Shown: one piece after another, positions 22,621-36,650 of the stretch
Numbering within the stretch: the first letter of the stretch is position 1
Layout: each line of letters starts with the position of its first letter
Program-made: the position numbers and the translations under genes
Notes under the pieces: generated by a model
Databases searched by the model: none
What the model saw: the letters and a program-made list of their open reading frames with translations, nothing else
What the model was told of the DNA's origin: nothing
Source of the DNA: Calliopsis andreniformis
Lineage: Eukaryota > Arthropoda > Insecta > Hymenoptera > Andrenidae
Direction: 5' to 3'
NCBI RefSeq assembly: GCF_051401765.1
Contig: NW_027480422.1
Coordinates: 26,678,001-26,742,000 of the forward strand
Length of the DNA: 64,000 bases

Positions 22621-25600
22621 TATAAATACAACAGATTTTCCATCGTATATAATGTAAATTTGCAAACAGTGTGAAAGTAAAGGTCATTTCTACGTTCCGG
22701 GCAACCTAGACTTAACTGTAGGGCGTTGCTCCACCAGAACGCATAGTTAGGGACATAGAATTCAACGCCATAAGCATAAAATACAAAATAAATACAACAG
22801 TTTTTCCACCGTATAACAAGAATAATTGCAACCACTGTGAAAGTGATGGTCATTTCTACATTCCGGGCAACCTAGGCTCCACTCTAGGGCGTTGCTCCAC
22901 CAGACTGAATAGTTAGGGACTTAGAATTCAACGCCAGAAGAATAAAATACGACATAAGTACAACAGTTTTACCATCGTATAAAATGAATTATCACAAACA
23001 GTGTGAAGGTAATGGTCATTTCTACGTTCCGGGCAACCTAGGCATCACTCTTGGGCGTTGCTCCACCAGATCGAATAGTTAGGGCCTTAGAAGTCAACGC
23101 CAGAAGCATAAAATACAATATAAATACAACAGATTTTCCATCGTATATAATGTAAATTTGCAAACAGTGTGAAAGTAAAGGTCATTTCTACGTTCCGGGC
23201 AACCTAGACTTAACTGTAGGGCGTTGCTCCACCAGAACGCATAGTTAGGGACATAGAATTCAACGCCATAAGCATAAAATACAAAATAAATACAACAGTT
23301 TTTCCACAGTATAACAAGAATAATTGCAACCACTGTGAAAGTGATGGTCATTTCTACATTCCGGGCAACCTAGGCTCCACTCTAGGGCGTTGCTCCACCA
23401 GACTGAATAGTTAGGGACTTAGAATTCGAAGCCAGAAGCATAAAATACAACATAAGTACAACAGCTTTCCCATCGTATAACAGGAATAAGTGCAACCAGT
23501 GTGAAAGTACATGTCATTTCTACGTTCCGGGTAACCTAGGCTTCGCTCAAGGGCGTTGTTCCACCACATCGAATAGCTGCGGCCTTAGAAGTCAACGCCA
23601 GAAACATAAAATACAATATAAATACAACAGTTTTTCCATCGTATAAAACGAATAATTGCAACCAGTGTGTAAGTAATGGCCATTTCTACGTTCCGGGCAT
23701 CCTAGACTTAACTCTGAGACATTGCTCCACGAGATCGAATACACAGGGCCTTAGAAGTAAGCGCCAGAAGCATAAAGTACAATCAAAATCCAACAGTTTG
23801 TCCATCGTATAACAGGAATAATTGCAACCAGTGTGAAAGTAATGGTCATTTCTACGTTCCGAGCAACCTATGTTTCGCTCTATGGCTTTGCTCCACCAGA
23901 TCAAATAGTTAGGACCTAAGAAGTCAACGCCAGAAGCATGAAATACAATATAAATACAACAGATTTTCCATCGTCTATAATGTATATTTGCAAACAGGGT
24001 GAAAGCCACGGTCATTTCTACGTTCCGGGCATACTAGGCTTCACTCTAGGGCGATGCTCCACCTGACCGAATAGCTAGGGACTAAGAAGTCAACGCCAGA
24101 AGCATAAAACACGATATTTGTACAACAGTTTTACCATCGTATAAAATGAATAATCGCAAACAGTGCGAGGTAATGGTCATTTCTACGTTCCGGGCAACCT
24201 AGGCTTCACTCTAGGGAGGTGCTCCACCAGATCGAATAGTTAGGGCCTAAGAAGTCAACGCCAGAAGCATAAAATACAATAAAAATGCAACAGTTTTTCC
24301 ATCGTATAAAACGAATAATTGAAACCAGTGTGAAAGTTATGGTCATTTCTACGTTCCGCGCAACCTAGGCTTCACACCTGGGCGTTGCTCCACCAGATCC
24401 AATAGTTAGGACTTAAGAAGTCAGCGCCAGAAGCATAAAATACAAAATAGATACAACAGCTTTTCCATGGTATATAATGTATATTTGCAAACAGTGTGAA
24501 GGTAATGGTCATTTCTACGTTCCGGACAACCTAGGCTTCACTGCAGGGCGTTGCTCCACCAGATCCAATAGTTAGGACCTAAGAAGTCAGCGCCAGAAGC
24601 ATAAAATACAAAATAGATACAACAGCTTTTCCATGGTATATAATGTATATTTGCAAACAGTGCGAGGTAATGGTCATTTCTACGTTCCGGGCAACCTAGG
24701 CTTCACCCTAGGGCGATGCTCCACCTGACAGAATAACTAGGGACTAAGAAGTCAATGCCAGAAGCATAAAACACGATATTTGTACAACAGTTTTACCATC
24801 GTATAAAATGAATAATCGCAAACAGTGCGAGATAATGGTCATTTCTACGTTCCGGGCAACCTAGGCTTCACTCTAGGGAGGTGGTCCACCAGATCGAATA
24901 GTTGGGGCCTAAGAAGTCAACGCCAGAAGCATAAAATACAATACAAATGCAACAGTTTTTCCATCGTATAACAGGAAAGCTGCAAGCAGTGTGAAAGTAC
25001 GGGACATTTCAAATGTTCCGGGTAACCTAGACTCCACTCTAGGGCGTTGCTCCACCTGATCGATTAGCTAGAGACTTAGAATTCAACGGCAGAAGGATAA
25101 ACTACAACATAAGTACAGCAGTTTTTCCATCGTATAAAATGTATAATTGCAACAGCGTGAAGGTAATGGTCATTTCTACGTTCCGGGCAACCTAGGCTTC
25201 ACTCTAGGGCGTTGTTCCGACAGATCGAATAGTTAGGGCCTAAGAAGTCGACGCCAGAAGCATAAAATACAATATAAATACAACAGCTTTTCCATCGACT
25301 ATGATGTATATTTTCAAAAGAGTGTGAAAGTGAAGGTCATTCCTACGTTCCGGGCAACCTAGGCTTAACTGTAGGGCGTTGCTCCACCAGATCGCATAGT
25401 TAGGGACTTTGAATACAACGCCAGAAGCTTAAAATACAATAAAAATGCAAGAGTTTTTCAATTGTATAACAGGAATAACTGCAACCAGTGTGAAAGTACT
25501 GGTCATTTCTACGTTTCGGGTAACCTAGGCTTCATTCTAGGGCTTCGCTCCACCAGATCGAATAGCTCGGGACTTAGAATTCAACGCCAGAAGAATAAAA

Positions 25601-28600
25601 TACGACATAAGTACAACAGTTTTACCATCGTATAAAATGAATTATCACAAACAGTGTGAAGGTAATGGTCATTTCTACGTTCCGGGCAACCTAGGCATCA
25701 CTCTTGGGCGTTGCTCCACCAGATCGAATAGTTAGGGCCTTAGAAGTCAACGCCAGAAGCATAAAATACAAAATAAATACAACAGTTTTTCCACCGTATA
25801 ACAAGAATAATTGCAACCACTGTGAAAGTGATGGTCATTTCTACATTCCGGGCAACCTAGGCTCCACTCTAGGGCGTTGCTCCACCAGATTGAATAGTTA
25901 GGGACTTAGAATTCGACGCCAGAAGCATAAAATACAACATAAGTACAACAGCTTTCCCATCGTATAACAGGAATAAGTGCAACCAGTGTGAAAGTACATG
26001 TCATTTCTACGTTCCGGGCAACCTAGGCTTCGCTCAAGGGCGTTGCTCCACCAGATCGAAAAGCAAGGGACTTAGATGTCAACGCCAGAAGCATAAAGTA
26101 CAATAAAAATACAACAGTTTTACCATCGTATAAAATGAATAATGGCAAACAGTGTGAAGGTAATGGTCATTTCTACGTTCCGGGCATCCTAGACTTAACT
26201 CTGAGGCATTGCTCCACCAGTCCCAATAGTTAGGACCTAAGAAGTTAGCGCCAGAAGCATAAAATACAATATAAATACAACAGTTTTTCCATTGTATAAA
26301 ATGAATAATTGCAGACAGTGTGGTCGTAATGGTCATTTCTACTTTCCGGGGAACCTAGGCTTCACTCTAGGGCGTTGCTCCACCACATCGAATAGCTACG
26401 GCCTTAGAAGTCAACGGCTGAAGCATAAAATATAATATAAATACAACAGTTTTTCCATCGTATAACAATAATAATTGCAACCAGTCTAAAAGTGGTGATC
26501 ATTTCTACATTCCGGGCAACCTAGGCTTCACTCTAGGGCGTTGCTCCACCAGATCGAATAGTTAGGGCCTAAGAAGTCAACGCCAGAAGCATAAAGTACA
26601 ATAAAAATCCAACGGTTTGTCCATCGTATAACAGGAATAATTGCAACCAGTGTGAAAGTAATGATCACTTCTACGTTCCGAGCAACCTAGGTTTCGCACT
26701 ATGGCGTTGCTCCTCCACATCGAATAGTTAGGGCCTTAGAAGTCAACGCCAGAAGCACCAAATACAAAATAAATACAACAGTTTTTCCATCGTATAAAAC
26801 GAATAATTCCAACCAGTGGGAAAGTAATGGCCATTTCTACGTTCCGGGCATCCTAGACTTAACTCTGAGGCATTGCTCCACCAGATCGAATACATAGGGC
26901 CTTAGAAGTTAGCGCCAGAAGCATAAAATACAATATAAATACAACGGTTTTTCCCTTGTATAACAGGAATAATTGCAACCAGTGTGAAAGGTATGGTCAT
27001 TTCTACGTTCCGGCCAATCTAGGCTTCACTCTAGGGCATTGCTCCACCACATCGAATAGTTAGGGCCTTACAAGTCAATGCCAGGAGCATAAAATACAAT
27101 ATAAACACAACAGTTTTTCCACTGTATAATATGAATAATTGCAAACAGTGTGGATGTAATGGTCACTTCTACGTTCCGGGCAACCTAGGCTTCACTCTAG
27201 GGCGTTGCTCCTCCATATCGAATAGCTACGGCCTTAGAAGTCAACGGCTGAAGCATAAAATATAATATATATACAACAGTTTTTCCATCGTATAACAGGA
27301 ATAAATGCAACCAGTGTGAAAGGCATGGTCATTTCTACGTTCCGCGCAACCTAAGCATCACTCTAGGGCGTTGCTCCACCATATCGAGTAGCTACAGCCT
27401 TAGAAGTCAACGGCTGAAGCATAAAATACAACATAAGTACAACAGTTTTCCCATCGTATAACAGGAATAATTGCAACCAGTGTGAAAGTACAGGTCATTT
27501 CTACGTTCCGGGCAACCTAGGCTTCGCTCAAGGGCGTTACTCCACCTGATCGAATAGTTAGGGCCTAAGAAGTCAACGCCAGTAGCATAAAATAAGATAT
27601 ATGTACAACAGTTTTACCATCGTATAAAATGAATAATCGCAAACAGTGTGAAGGTAATGGTCATTTCTACGTTCCGGGCAACCTAGACTTCACTCTAGGG
27701 CGTTGCTCCACCAGGTCGTATAGTTGGGGCCTTAGAAAGCAACTCCAGTCGCATAAAATACAATAAAAATACAACAGTTTTACCATCGTATAACTGGCAT
27801 AATTGCAACCAGTGTGAAAGATATGGTCATTTCTACGTTCCGGGCAAGCTAGGCTTCACTCTAGGGCGTTGGTCCACCACATCCAATAGTTAGGGCCTAA
27901 GAAGTCAACGCCAGAAGCACCAAATACAAAATAAATACAACAGTTTTACCATCGTATAAAACGAATAATTGCAACCAGTGTGAAAGGAATGGCCATTTCT
28001 ACGTTCAGGGCATCCTACACTTAACTCTGAGGCATTGCTCCACCAGATCCAATACATAGGGCCTTAGAAGTGAACGCCAGAAGCATAAAATACAAAATAG
28101 ATACAACAGTTTTTCCATCGCATATAATGTATATTTGCAAACAGTGTGAAAGTAAAGGTCATTTCTACGTTTCGGGCAACCTAGGCTTCACTGTAGGACG
28201 TTTCTCCTCCAGATCGAATAACTACGGCCTTGAAGTCAACGCCTGAAGCATAAAATATAATATAAATACAACAGTTTTTCAATCGTATAGCAGGAATAAT
28301 TGCAACCAGAGTGAAGGTGATGGTTATTTCTACGTCCCGGGCAACCTAGGCTTCACTCTAGGGCGTTCCTCCACCAGATCGAATAGCTAGGGACTTAGAA
28401 GTCAACGCTAGGAGCGTAAAATAAAATAAAAATACAACGGTTTTTCCATCGTATAAAACGAATAATTGCAACCAGTATGCATGTTATGGTCCCTTCTACG
28501 TTCCGGGCAACCTAGGCTTCACTCTATGGCGTTGGTCCACCAGATCCAATAGCTTCGGCCTAAGAAGTCAAAGCCAGGAGCACCAAATACAAAATAAATG

Positions 28601-29950
28601 CTACAGTTTTTCCATCGTATAAAACGAATAATTGCAACCAGTATGAAAGCTGTGGTCATTTCTACGTTCCGGGCAACCTAGGCTTCACTCAAGGACGTTG
28701 CTCAACCACATCGAATAGCTACGGCCCTAGAAGACAACGCCATAACTATAACATACAATATAAATACAACAGTCTTTCCATCGTATAAAACGAATAATTG
28801 CAACCAGTCTGATGGTTATGGTCATTTCTACGTCCCGGGCAATCTAGGCTTCTCTCTAGGGCGTTGCTCCACCAGATCAAATAGATAGGGCCTAAGAAGT
28901 CAACGCCAGAAGCATAAAATACAACAGAAATACAACAGTTTTTCCGTCGTATAACAGGAATAATTGCAACCAGTCTGAAAGACATGGTCATTTCTACGTT
29001 CCGGGCAACCTAGGCTTCACTCTAGTGCGTTGCTCCACCACATCGAATAGCTACGGCATTAGGAGTCAACGCCAGAGGCATAAAATACAAAATAAATACA
29101 ACAGTTTTTCCATCGTGTAACAGGAATAATGGCAACCAGTGTGAAAGTAATGGGCATTTCTACGTTCCGTGCAACCTAGGCTTCACTCTAGGGCGTTGAT
29201 CCACCAGGTCGAATAGTTAGGGCCTTAGAAAACAACTCCAGACGCATAAAATACAAGATAAATGCAACAGTTTTTCCACGGTATAAAACGAATAATTGCA
29301 ACCAGCATGAAAGTTATGGTCATTTCTACGTACCGGGCAACCTGAGCTTCACCCTAGGGCGTTGCTCCACCAGATCGAATAGTTAGGTCCTAAGAAGTCA
29401 ACGCCAGAAGCATAAAATACGATATATGTACAACAGCTTTTCCATCGTATCGTACGAATAAGTGCAACCAGTGTGAAAGCAATGGCCATTTCTACGTTCC
29501 GGGCATCCTAGACTTAACTCTAGGGCGTTGCACTACCAGATCGAATAGCTACGGCCTTAGAAGTCAACGCCCGAAGCATAAAATACAATAAAAATACAAC
29601 AGTTTTTCCACCGTATAACAGGAATGATAGCAACCAGAGTGAAGGTGATGGCCACTTCTAAGTTCCGGGCAACCTAGGCTTCACTCTAGAGAGTTGCACC
29701 ACCAGATCGAATAGCTAGGTCCTGAGAAGTCAACGCAAGAAGCATAAAATAAAATATAAATACAACAGTTATTCCATCGTATAACAGGAATAATTACAAC
29801 CAGTGTGAAAGTAATGGGCATTTCTACGTTCCGGGCAACCTAGGCTTCACTCTAGGGCGTTGTTCCTCCAGATAGAATAGCTAGTGCCTTAGAAGTCAAC
29901 GCCCGAAGCATAAAATATAATATACATACAACAGTTCTTCCATCGTTTAA
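22200..29950. repeat. Segment A of the large duplication (about 46 monomers)
   Basis: Segment A reappears as B (31655-36650) and C (36651-42254). Anchor pairs include 23434 with 32393, 25755 with 34548 and 38032, and 28742 with 41019. The series of one-base length variants is conserved. Differences between copies are scattered single bases plus whole-monomer gains or losses: A has an extra 498-bp unit at 22.4-23.4 kb, and the 24595 unit is missing from B. Inside A, 24045-25770 is itself a copy of 20895-22620. All of it is satellite; there is no gene within. Confidence 0.9.
22428..23423. repeat. 3-monomer (498 bp) near-perfect tandem duplication
   Basis: 22428-22925 and 22926-23423 are direct repeats. 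The only difference I see between them, away from their edges, is ttccaccgtataac against ttccacagtataac near 22808 and 23306. The corresponding stretch at 31.9-32.4 kb has only one copy of these three units. The duplication therefore arose after the A/B split, or one unit was lost from B. Confidence 0.9.
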
Positions 29951-31511
29951 CAGGAATAATTGCAACCAGTGTGAAAGTGATGGTCATTTCTACGTTCCTG
30001 GCAACCCAGGCTTCACTCTAGGGCGTTGCTCCACCACATCGAATAGCTACGGCATAAGAAGTCAACGCCTGAAGCATAAAATACAATAAAAATAGAACAG
30101 TTTTTCCATCGTGTAACAGGAATAATTGCAACCAGTGTGAGAGTAATGGTCATTTCTACGTTCAGGGCAACATAGGCTTCACTCTAGGGCATTGTTCCAC
30201 CAGATCGAATAGTTAGGGCCTAAGAAGTCAAGGCCAGAAGCATAAAATACAATATAAATACAACAGCTTTTCCATCGTATATAATGTATATTTGCAAACA
30301 GTGTGAAAGTAAAGGTCATTTCTACGTCCCGGGCAACCTAGGTCTCGCTGTAGGGCGTTGCTCCACCAGATCGAATAGCTAGGGCCTTAGATGTCAACGC
30401 CCGAAGCATAAAATACAAAATAAATAGAACAGTTTTTCCATTGTATAAAACGAATAATTGCAACCAGTGTGAAAGTTATGGGCATTTCTACGTTCCAGGC
30501 AACCTAGGCTTAACTCCAGGGCATTGCTCCACCAGATCGAATAGTTAGGGACTTTGAATACAACGCCAGAAGCATAAAATACAGTAAAAATGCAACAGTT
30601 TTTCCATCGTATAACAGGAAAGCTGCAACCAGTGTGAAAGTACTGGTCATTTCTATGTTCCGGGTAACCTAGGCTTGACTCTAGGGCATTGCTCCACCAG
30701 ATCGAATAGTTAGGGACTTAGAATTCAACGCCAGAAGAATAAAATACAGCATAAGTACAACAGCTTTTCCATCGTATGAAATGTATAATTGCAAGCAGTG
30801 TGAAGGTAATGGTCATTTCTACATTCTGGGCAACCTAGGCTTCACTCTAGAGCGTTGCTCCACCAGATCGAATAGTTAGGGCCTTGGAAGTCAACGCCAG
30901 AAGCATAAAATACACAATAATTAGAACAGTTTTTCCATTGTATAAAACGAATAATTGCAACCAGTGTGAAAGTTATGGTCATTTCTACTTTCGCGGCAAC
31001 CTAGGCTTAACTGTAGGGCGTTGCTCCACCAGATCGCATAGTTAGGGACTTAGAAGTCAACGCCAGAAGCATAAAATACAATAAAAATGCAACAGTTTTT
31101 CCATCGTATAACAGGAATAACTGCAACCAGTGCGAAAGTACTGGTCATTTCCATGTTACGGGTAACCTAGGCTTCACTCTAGAGCGTTGCTCCTCCTGAT
31201 CGAATAGCTAGGGACTTAGAATTCAGTGCCAGAAGAATAAAATACAACATACGTACAACAGTTTTTCCATCGTATAAAATGTATAATTGCAAGCAGTGTG
31301 AAGGTAATGGTCATTTCCACGTTCTGGGCAACCTCAGCTTCACTCTAGAGCGTTGCTCCACCAGATCGAATAGCTAGGGCCTTAGAAGTAAACGGCCGAA
31401 GCATAAAATTCAAAATAAATAGAACAGTTTTTCCATTGTATAAAACGAATAATTGCAACCAGTGTGAAAGTTATGGTCATTTCTACGTTCAGGGCAACAT
31501 AGGCTTCACTC
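29843..31511. repeat. Copy of 4225-5893 placed between segments A and B
   Basis: Ten monomers match 4.2-5.9 kb base for base, apart from scattered changes such as 'ttcagggcaacatagg' here against 'ttcatggcaacatagg' near 4545. Its left end is also the right end of segment A: the last units of A (29738, 29904) are shared with C, whose homology to A stops at about 42254. The block therefore joins the A lineage to the 4-6 kb lineage. Confidence 0.88.
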
Positions 31512-31654
31512 TGGAGCGTTGCTACCCCAGATCGAATAGTTAGGGCCTTAGATGTCAACGCCCGAAGCATAAAATACAAAATAAATAGTACAGTTTTTCC
31601 ATTGTATAAAACGAGTAATTGCAACCAGTGTGAAAGTTATTGTCCTTTCTATGT
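31512..31654. repeat. Short junction piece matching 6720-6850
   Basis: This piece of just under one monomer carries 'ctggagcgttgctacccc' and the anchor unit with 'aaataaatagtacag', otherwise seen at 6720-6800. To its left is the copy of 4.2-5.9 kb. To its right, from 'cttaactgtagggcg', the sequence follows 22.2 kb. Three sources therefore meet within about 150 bp without any loss of monomer phase. Confidence 0.8.
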
Positions 31655-34600
31655 TCCGGGCAACCTAGGCTTAACTGTAGGGCGTTGCTCCACCAGATCG
31701 CATAGTTAGGGACTTTGAATACAACGCCAGAAGCATAAAATACAATAAAAATGCAAGAGTTTTTCAATTGTATAACAGGAATAACTGCAACCAGTGTGAA
31801 AGTACTGGTCATTTCTACGTTTCGGGTAACCTAGGCTTCATTCTAGGGCTTCGCTCCACCAGATCGAATAGCTCGGGACTTAGAATTCAACGCCAGAAGA
31901 ATAAAATACGACATAAGTACAACAGTTTTACCATCGTATAAAATGAATTATCACAAACAGTGTGAAGGTAATGGTCATTTCTACGTTCCGGGCAACCTAG
32001 GCATCACTCTTGGGCGTTGCTCCACCAGATCGAATAGTTAGGGCCTTAGAAGTCAACGCCAGAAGCATAAAATACAATATAAATACAACAGATTTTCCAT
32101 CGTATATAATGTAAATTTGCAAACAGTGTGAAAGTAAAGGTCATTTCTACGTTCCGGGCAACCTAGACTTAACTGTAGGGCGTTGCTCCACCAGAACGCA
32201 TAGTTAGGGACATAGAATTCAACGCCATAAGCATAAAATACAAAATAAATACAACAGTTTTTCCACCGTATAACAAGAATAATTGCAACCACTGTGAAAG
32301 TGATGGTCATTTCTACATTCCGGGCAACCTAGGCTCCACTCTAGGGCGTTGCTCCACCAGACTGAATAGTTAGGGACTTAGAATTCGAAGCCAGAAGCAT
32401 AAAATACAACATAAGTACAACAGCTTTCCCATCGTATAACAGGAATAAGTGCAACCAGTGTGAAAGTACATGTCATTTCTACGTTCCGGGTAACCTAGGC
32501 TTCGCTCAAGGGCGTTGTTCCACCACATCGAATAGCTGCGTCCTTAGAAGTCAACGCCAGAAACATAAAATACAATATAAATACAACAGTTTTTCCATCG
32601 TATAAAACGAATAATTGCAACCAGTGTGTAAGTAATGCCCATTTCTACGTTCCGGGCATCCTAGACTTAACTCTGAGACATTGCTCCACGAGATCGAATA
32701 CACAGGGCCTTAGAAGTAAGCGCCAGAAGCATAAAGTACAATCAAAATCCAACAGTTTGTCCATCGTATAACAGGAATAATTGCAACCAGTGTGAAAGTA
32801 ATGGTCATTTCTACGTTCCGAGCAACCTATGTTTCGCTCTATGGCTTTGCTCCACCAGATCAAATAGTTAGGGCCTAAGAAGTCAACGCCAGAAGCATGA
32901 AATACAATATAAATACAACAGATTTTCCATCGTCTATAATGTATATTTGCAAACAGGGTGAAAGCAACGGTCATTTCTACGTTCCGGGCAAACTAGGCTT
33001 CACTCTAGGGCGATGCTCCACCTGACCGAATAGCTAGGGACTAAGAAGTCAACGCCAGAAGCATAAAACACGATATTTGTACAACAGTTTTACCATCGTA
33101 TAAAATGAATAATCGCAAACAGTGCGAGGTAATGGTCATTTCTACGTTCCGGGCAACCTAGGCTTCACTCTAGGGAGGTGCTCCACCAGATCGAATAGTT
33201 AGGGCCTAAGAAGTCAACGCCAGAAGCATAAAATACAATAAAAATGCAACAGTTTTTCCATCGTATAAAACGAATAATTGAAACCAGTGTGAAAGTTATG
33301 GTCATTTCTACGTTCCGCGCAACCTAGGCTTCACACCTGGGCGTTGCTCCACCAGATCCAATAGTTAGGACTTAAGAAGTCAGCGCCAGAAGCATAAAAT
33401 ACAAAATAGATACAACAGCTTTTCCATGGTATATAATGTATATTTGCAAACAGTGCGAGGTAATGGTCATTTCTACGTTCCGGGCAACCTAGGCTTCACC
33501 CTAGGGCGATGCTCCACCTGACAGAATAACTAGGGACTAAGAAGTCAATGCCAGAAGCATAAAACACGATATTTGTACAACAGTTTTACCATCGTATAAA
33601 ATGAATAATCGCAAACAGTGCGAGATAATGGTCATTTCTACGTTCCGGGCAACCTAGGCTTCACTCTAGGGAGGTGGTCCACCAGATCGAATAGTTGGGG
33701 CCTAAGAAGTCAACGCCAGAAGCATAAAATACAATACAAATGCAACAGTTTTTCCATCGTATAACAGGAAAGCTGCAAGCAGTGTGAAAGTACGGGACAT
33801 TTCAAATGTTCCGGGTAACCTAGACTCCACTCTAGGGCGTTGCTCCACCTGATCGATTAGCTAGAGACTTAGAATTCAACGGCAGAAGGATAAACTACAA
33901 CATAAGTACAGCAGTTTTTCCATCGTATAAAATGTATAATTGCAACAGCGTGAAGGTAATGGTCATTTCTACGTTCCGGGCAACCTAGGCTTCACTCTAG
34001 GGCGTTGTTCCAACGGATCGAATAGTTAGGGCCTAAGAAGTCGACGCCAGAAGCATAAAATACAATATAAATACAACAGCTTTTCCATCGACTATGATGT
34101 ATATTTTCAAAAGAGTGTGAAAGTGAAGGTCATTCCTACGTTCCGGGCAACCTAGGCTTAACTGTAGGGCGTTGCTCCACCAGATCGCATAGTTAGGGAC
34201 TTTGAATACAACGCCAGAAGCATAAAATACAATAAAAATGCAAGAGTTTTTCAATTGTATAACAGGAATAACTGCAACCAGTGTGAAAGTACTGGTCATT
34301 TCTACGTTTCGGGTAACCTAGGCTTCATTCTAGGGCTTCGCTCCACCAGATCGAATAGCTCGGGACTTAGAATTCAACGCCAGAAGAATAAAATACGACA
34401 TAAGTACAACAGTTTTACCATCGTATAAAATGAATTATCACAAACAGTGTGAAGGTAATGGTCATTTCTACGTTCCGGGCAACCTAGGCATCACTCTTGG
34501 GCGTTGCTCCACCAGATCGAATAGTTAGGGCCTTAGAAGTCAACGCCAGAAGCATAAAATACAAAATAAATACAACAGTTTTTCCACCGTATAACAAGAA

Positions 34601-36650
34601 TAATTGCAACCACTGTGAAAGTGATGGTCATTTCTACATTCCGGGCAACCTAGGCTCCACTCTAGGGCGTTGCTCCACCAGATTGAATAGTTAGGGACTT
34701 AGAATTCGACGCCAGAAGCATAAAATACAACATAAGTACAACAGCTTTCCCATCGTATAACAGGAATAAGTGCAACCAGTGTGAAAGTACATGTCATTTC
34801 TACGTTCCGGGCAACCTAGGCTTCGCTCAAGGGCGTTGCTCCACCAGATCGAAAAGCAAGGGACTTAGATGTCAACGCCAGAAGCATAAAGTACAATAAA
34901 AATACAACAGTTTTACCATCGTATAAAATGAATAATGGCAAACAGTGTGAAGGTAATGGTCATTTCTACGTTCCGGGCATCCTAGACTTAACTCTGAGGC
35001 ATTGCTCCACCAGTCCCAATAGTTAGGACCTAAGAAGTTAGCGCCAGAAGCATAAAATACAATATAAATACAACAGTTTTTCCATTGTATAAAATGAATA
35101 ATTGCAGACAGTGTGGTCGTAATGGTCATTTCTACTTTCCGGGGAACCTAGGCTTCACTCTAGGGCGTTGCTCCACCACATCGAATAGCTACGGCCTTAG
35201 AAGTCAACGGCTGAAGCATAAAATATAATATAAATACAACAGTTTTTCCATCGTATAACAATAATAATTGCAACCAGTCTAAAAGTGGTGATCATTTCTA
35301 CATTCCGGGCAACCTAGGCTTCACTCTAGGGCGTTGCTCCACCAGATCGAATAGTTAGGGCCTAAGAAGTCAACGCCAGAAGCATAAAGTACAATAAAAA
35401 TCCAACGGTTTGTCCATCGTATAACAGGAATAATTGCAACCAGTGTGAAAGTAATGATCACTTCTACGTTCCGAGCAACCTAGGTTTCGCACTATGGCGT
35501 TGCTCCTCCACATCGAATAGTTAGGGCCTTAGAAGTCAACGCCAGAAGCACCAAATACAAAATAAATACAACAGTTTTTCCATCGTATAAAACGAATAAT
35601 TCCAACCAGTGGGAAAGTAATGGCCATTTCTACGTTCCGGGCATCCTAGACTTAACTCTGAGGCATTGCTCCACCAGATCGAATACATAGGGCCTTAGAA
35701 GTTAGCGCCAGAAGCATAAAATACAAAATAAATACAACGGTTTTTCCCTTGTATAACAGGAATAATTGCAACCAGTGTGAAAGGTATGGTCATTTCTACG
35801 TTCCGGCCAATCTAGGCTTCACTCTAGGGCATTGCTCCACCACATCGAATAGTTAGGGCCTTACAAGTCAATGCCAGGAGCATAAAATACAATATAAATA
35901 CAACAGTTTTTCCACTGTATAATATGAATAATTGCAAACAGTGTGGATGTAATGGTCACTTCTACGTTCCGGGCAACCTAGGCTTCACTCTAGGGCGTTG
36001 CTCCTCCATATCGAATAGCTACGGCCTTAGAAGTCAACGGCTGAAGCATAAAATATAATATATATACAACAGTTTTTCCATCGTATAACAGGAATAAATG
36101 CAACCAGTGTGAAAGGCATGGTCATTTCTACGTTCCGCGCAACCTAGGCATCACTCTAGGGCGTTGCTCCACCATATCGAGTAGCTACGGCCTTAGAAGT
36201 CAACGGCTGAAGCATAAAATACAACATAAGTACAACAGTTTTCCCATCGTATAACAGGAATAATTGCAACCAGTGTGAAAGTACAGGTCATTTCTACGTT
36301 CCGGGCAACCTAGGCTTCGCTCAAGGGCGTTACTCCACCTGATCGAATAGTTAGGGCCTAAGAAGTCAACGCCAGTAGCATAAAATAAGATATATGTACA
36401 ACAGTTTTACCATCGTATAAAATGAATAATCGCAAACAGTGTGAAGGTAATGGTCATTTCTACGTTCCGGGCAACCTAGACTTCACTCTAGGGCGTTGCT
36501 CCACCAGGTCGAATAGTTGGGGCCTTAGAAAGCAACTCCAGTCGCATAAAATACAACAAAAATACAACAGTTTTACCATCGTATAACTGGCATAATTGCA
36601 ACCAGTGTGAAAGATATGGTCATTTCTACGTTCCGGGCAACCTAGGCTTC
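31655..36650. repeat. Segment B of the large duplication
   Basis: B matches A from 22.2 to 27.85 kb. The offset is 9457 bp at first, 8959 bp after the 498-bp triplet of A is passed, and 8793 bp after the missing 24595 unit. B ends inside the unit at 36540, at 'gggcaacctaggcttcac'. There A continues 'tctagggcgttggtcc', but B switches to 'acctgggcgttgctcc', the sequence found at 24.37 and 33.33 kb. This switch starts segment C and defines a tandem duplication (20 monomers in B, 21 in C). Confidence 0.9.

Noticed and set aside
23686..24015. 109-codon minus-strand frame, with an identical frame at 32645-32974
   Set aside because: It covers about two satellite monomers and is repeated only because segments A and B are duplicates. 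No start context, codon bias or domain sets it apart from the surrounding repeat.
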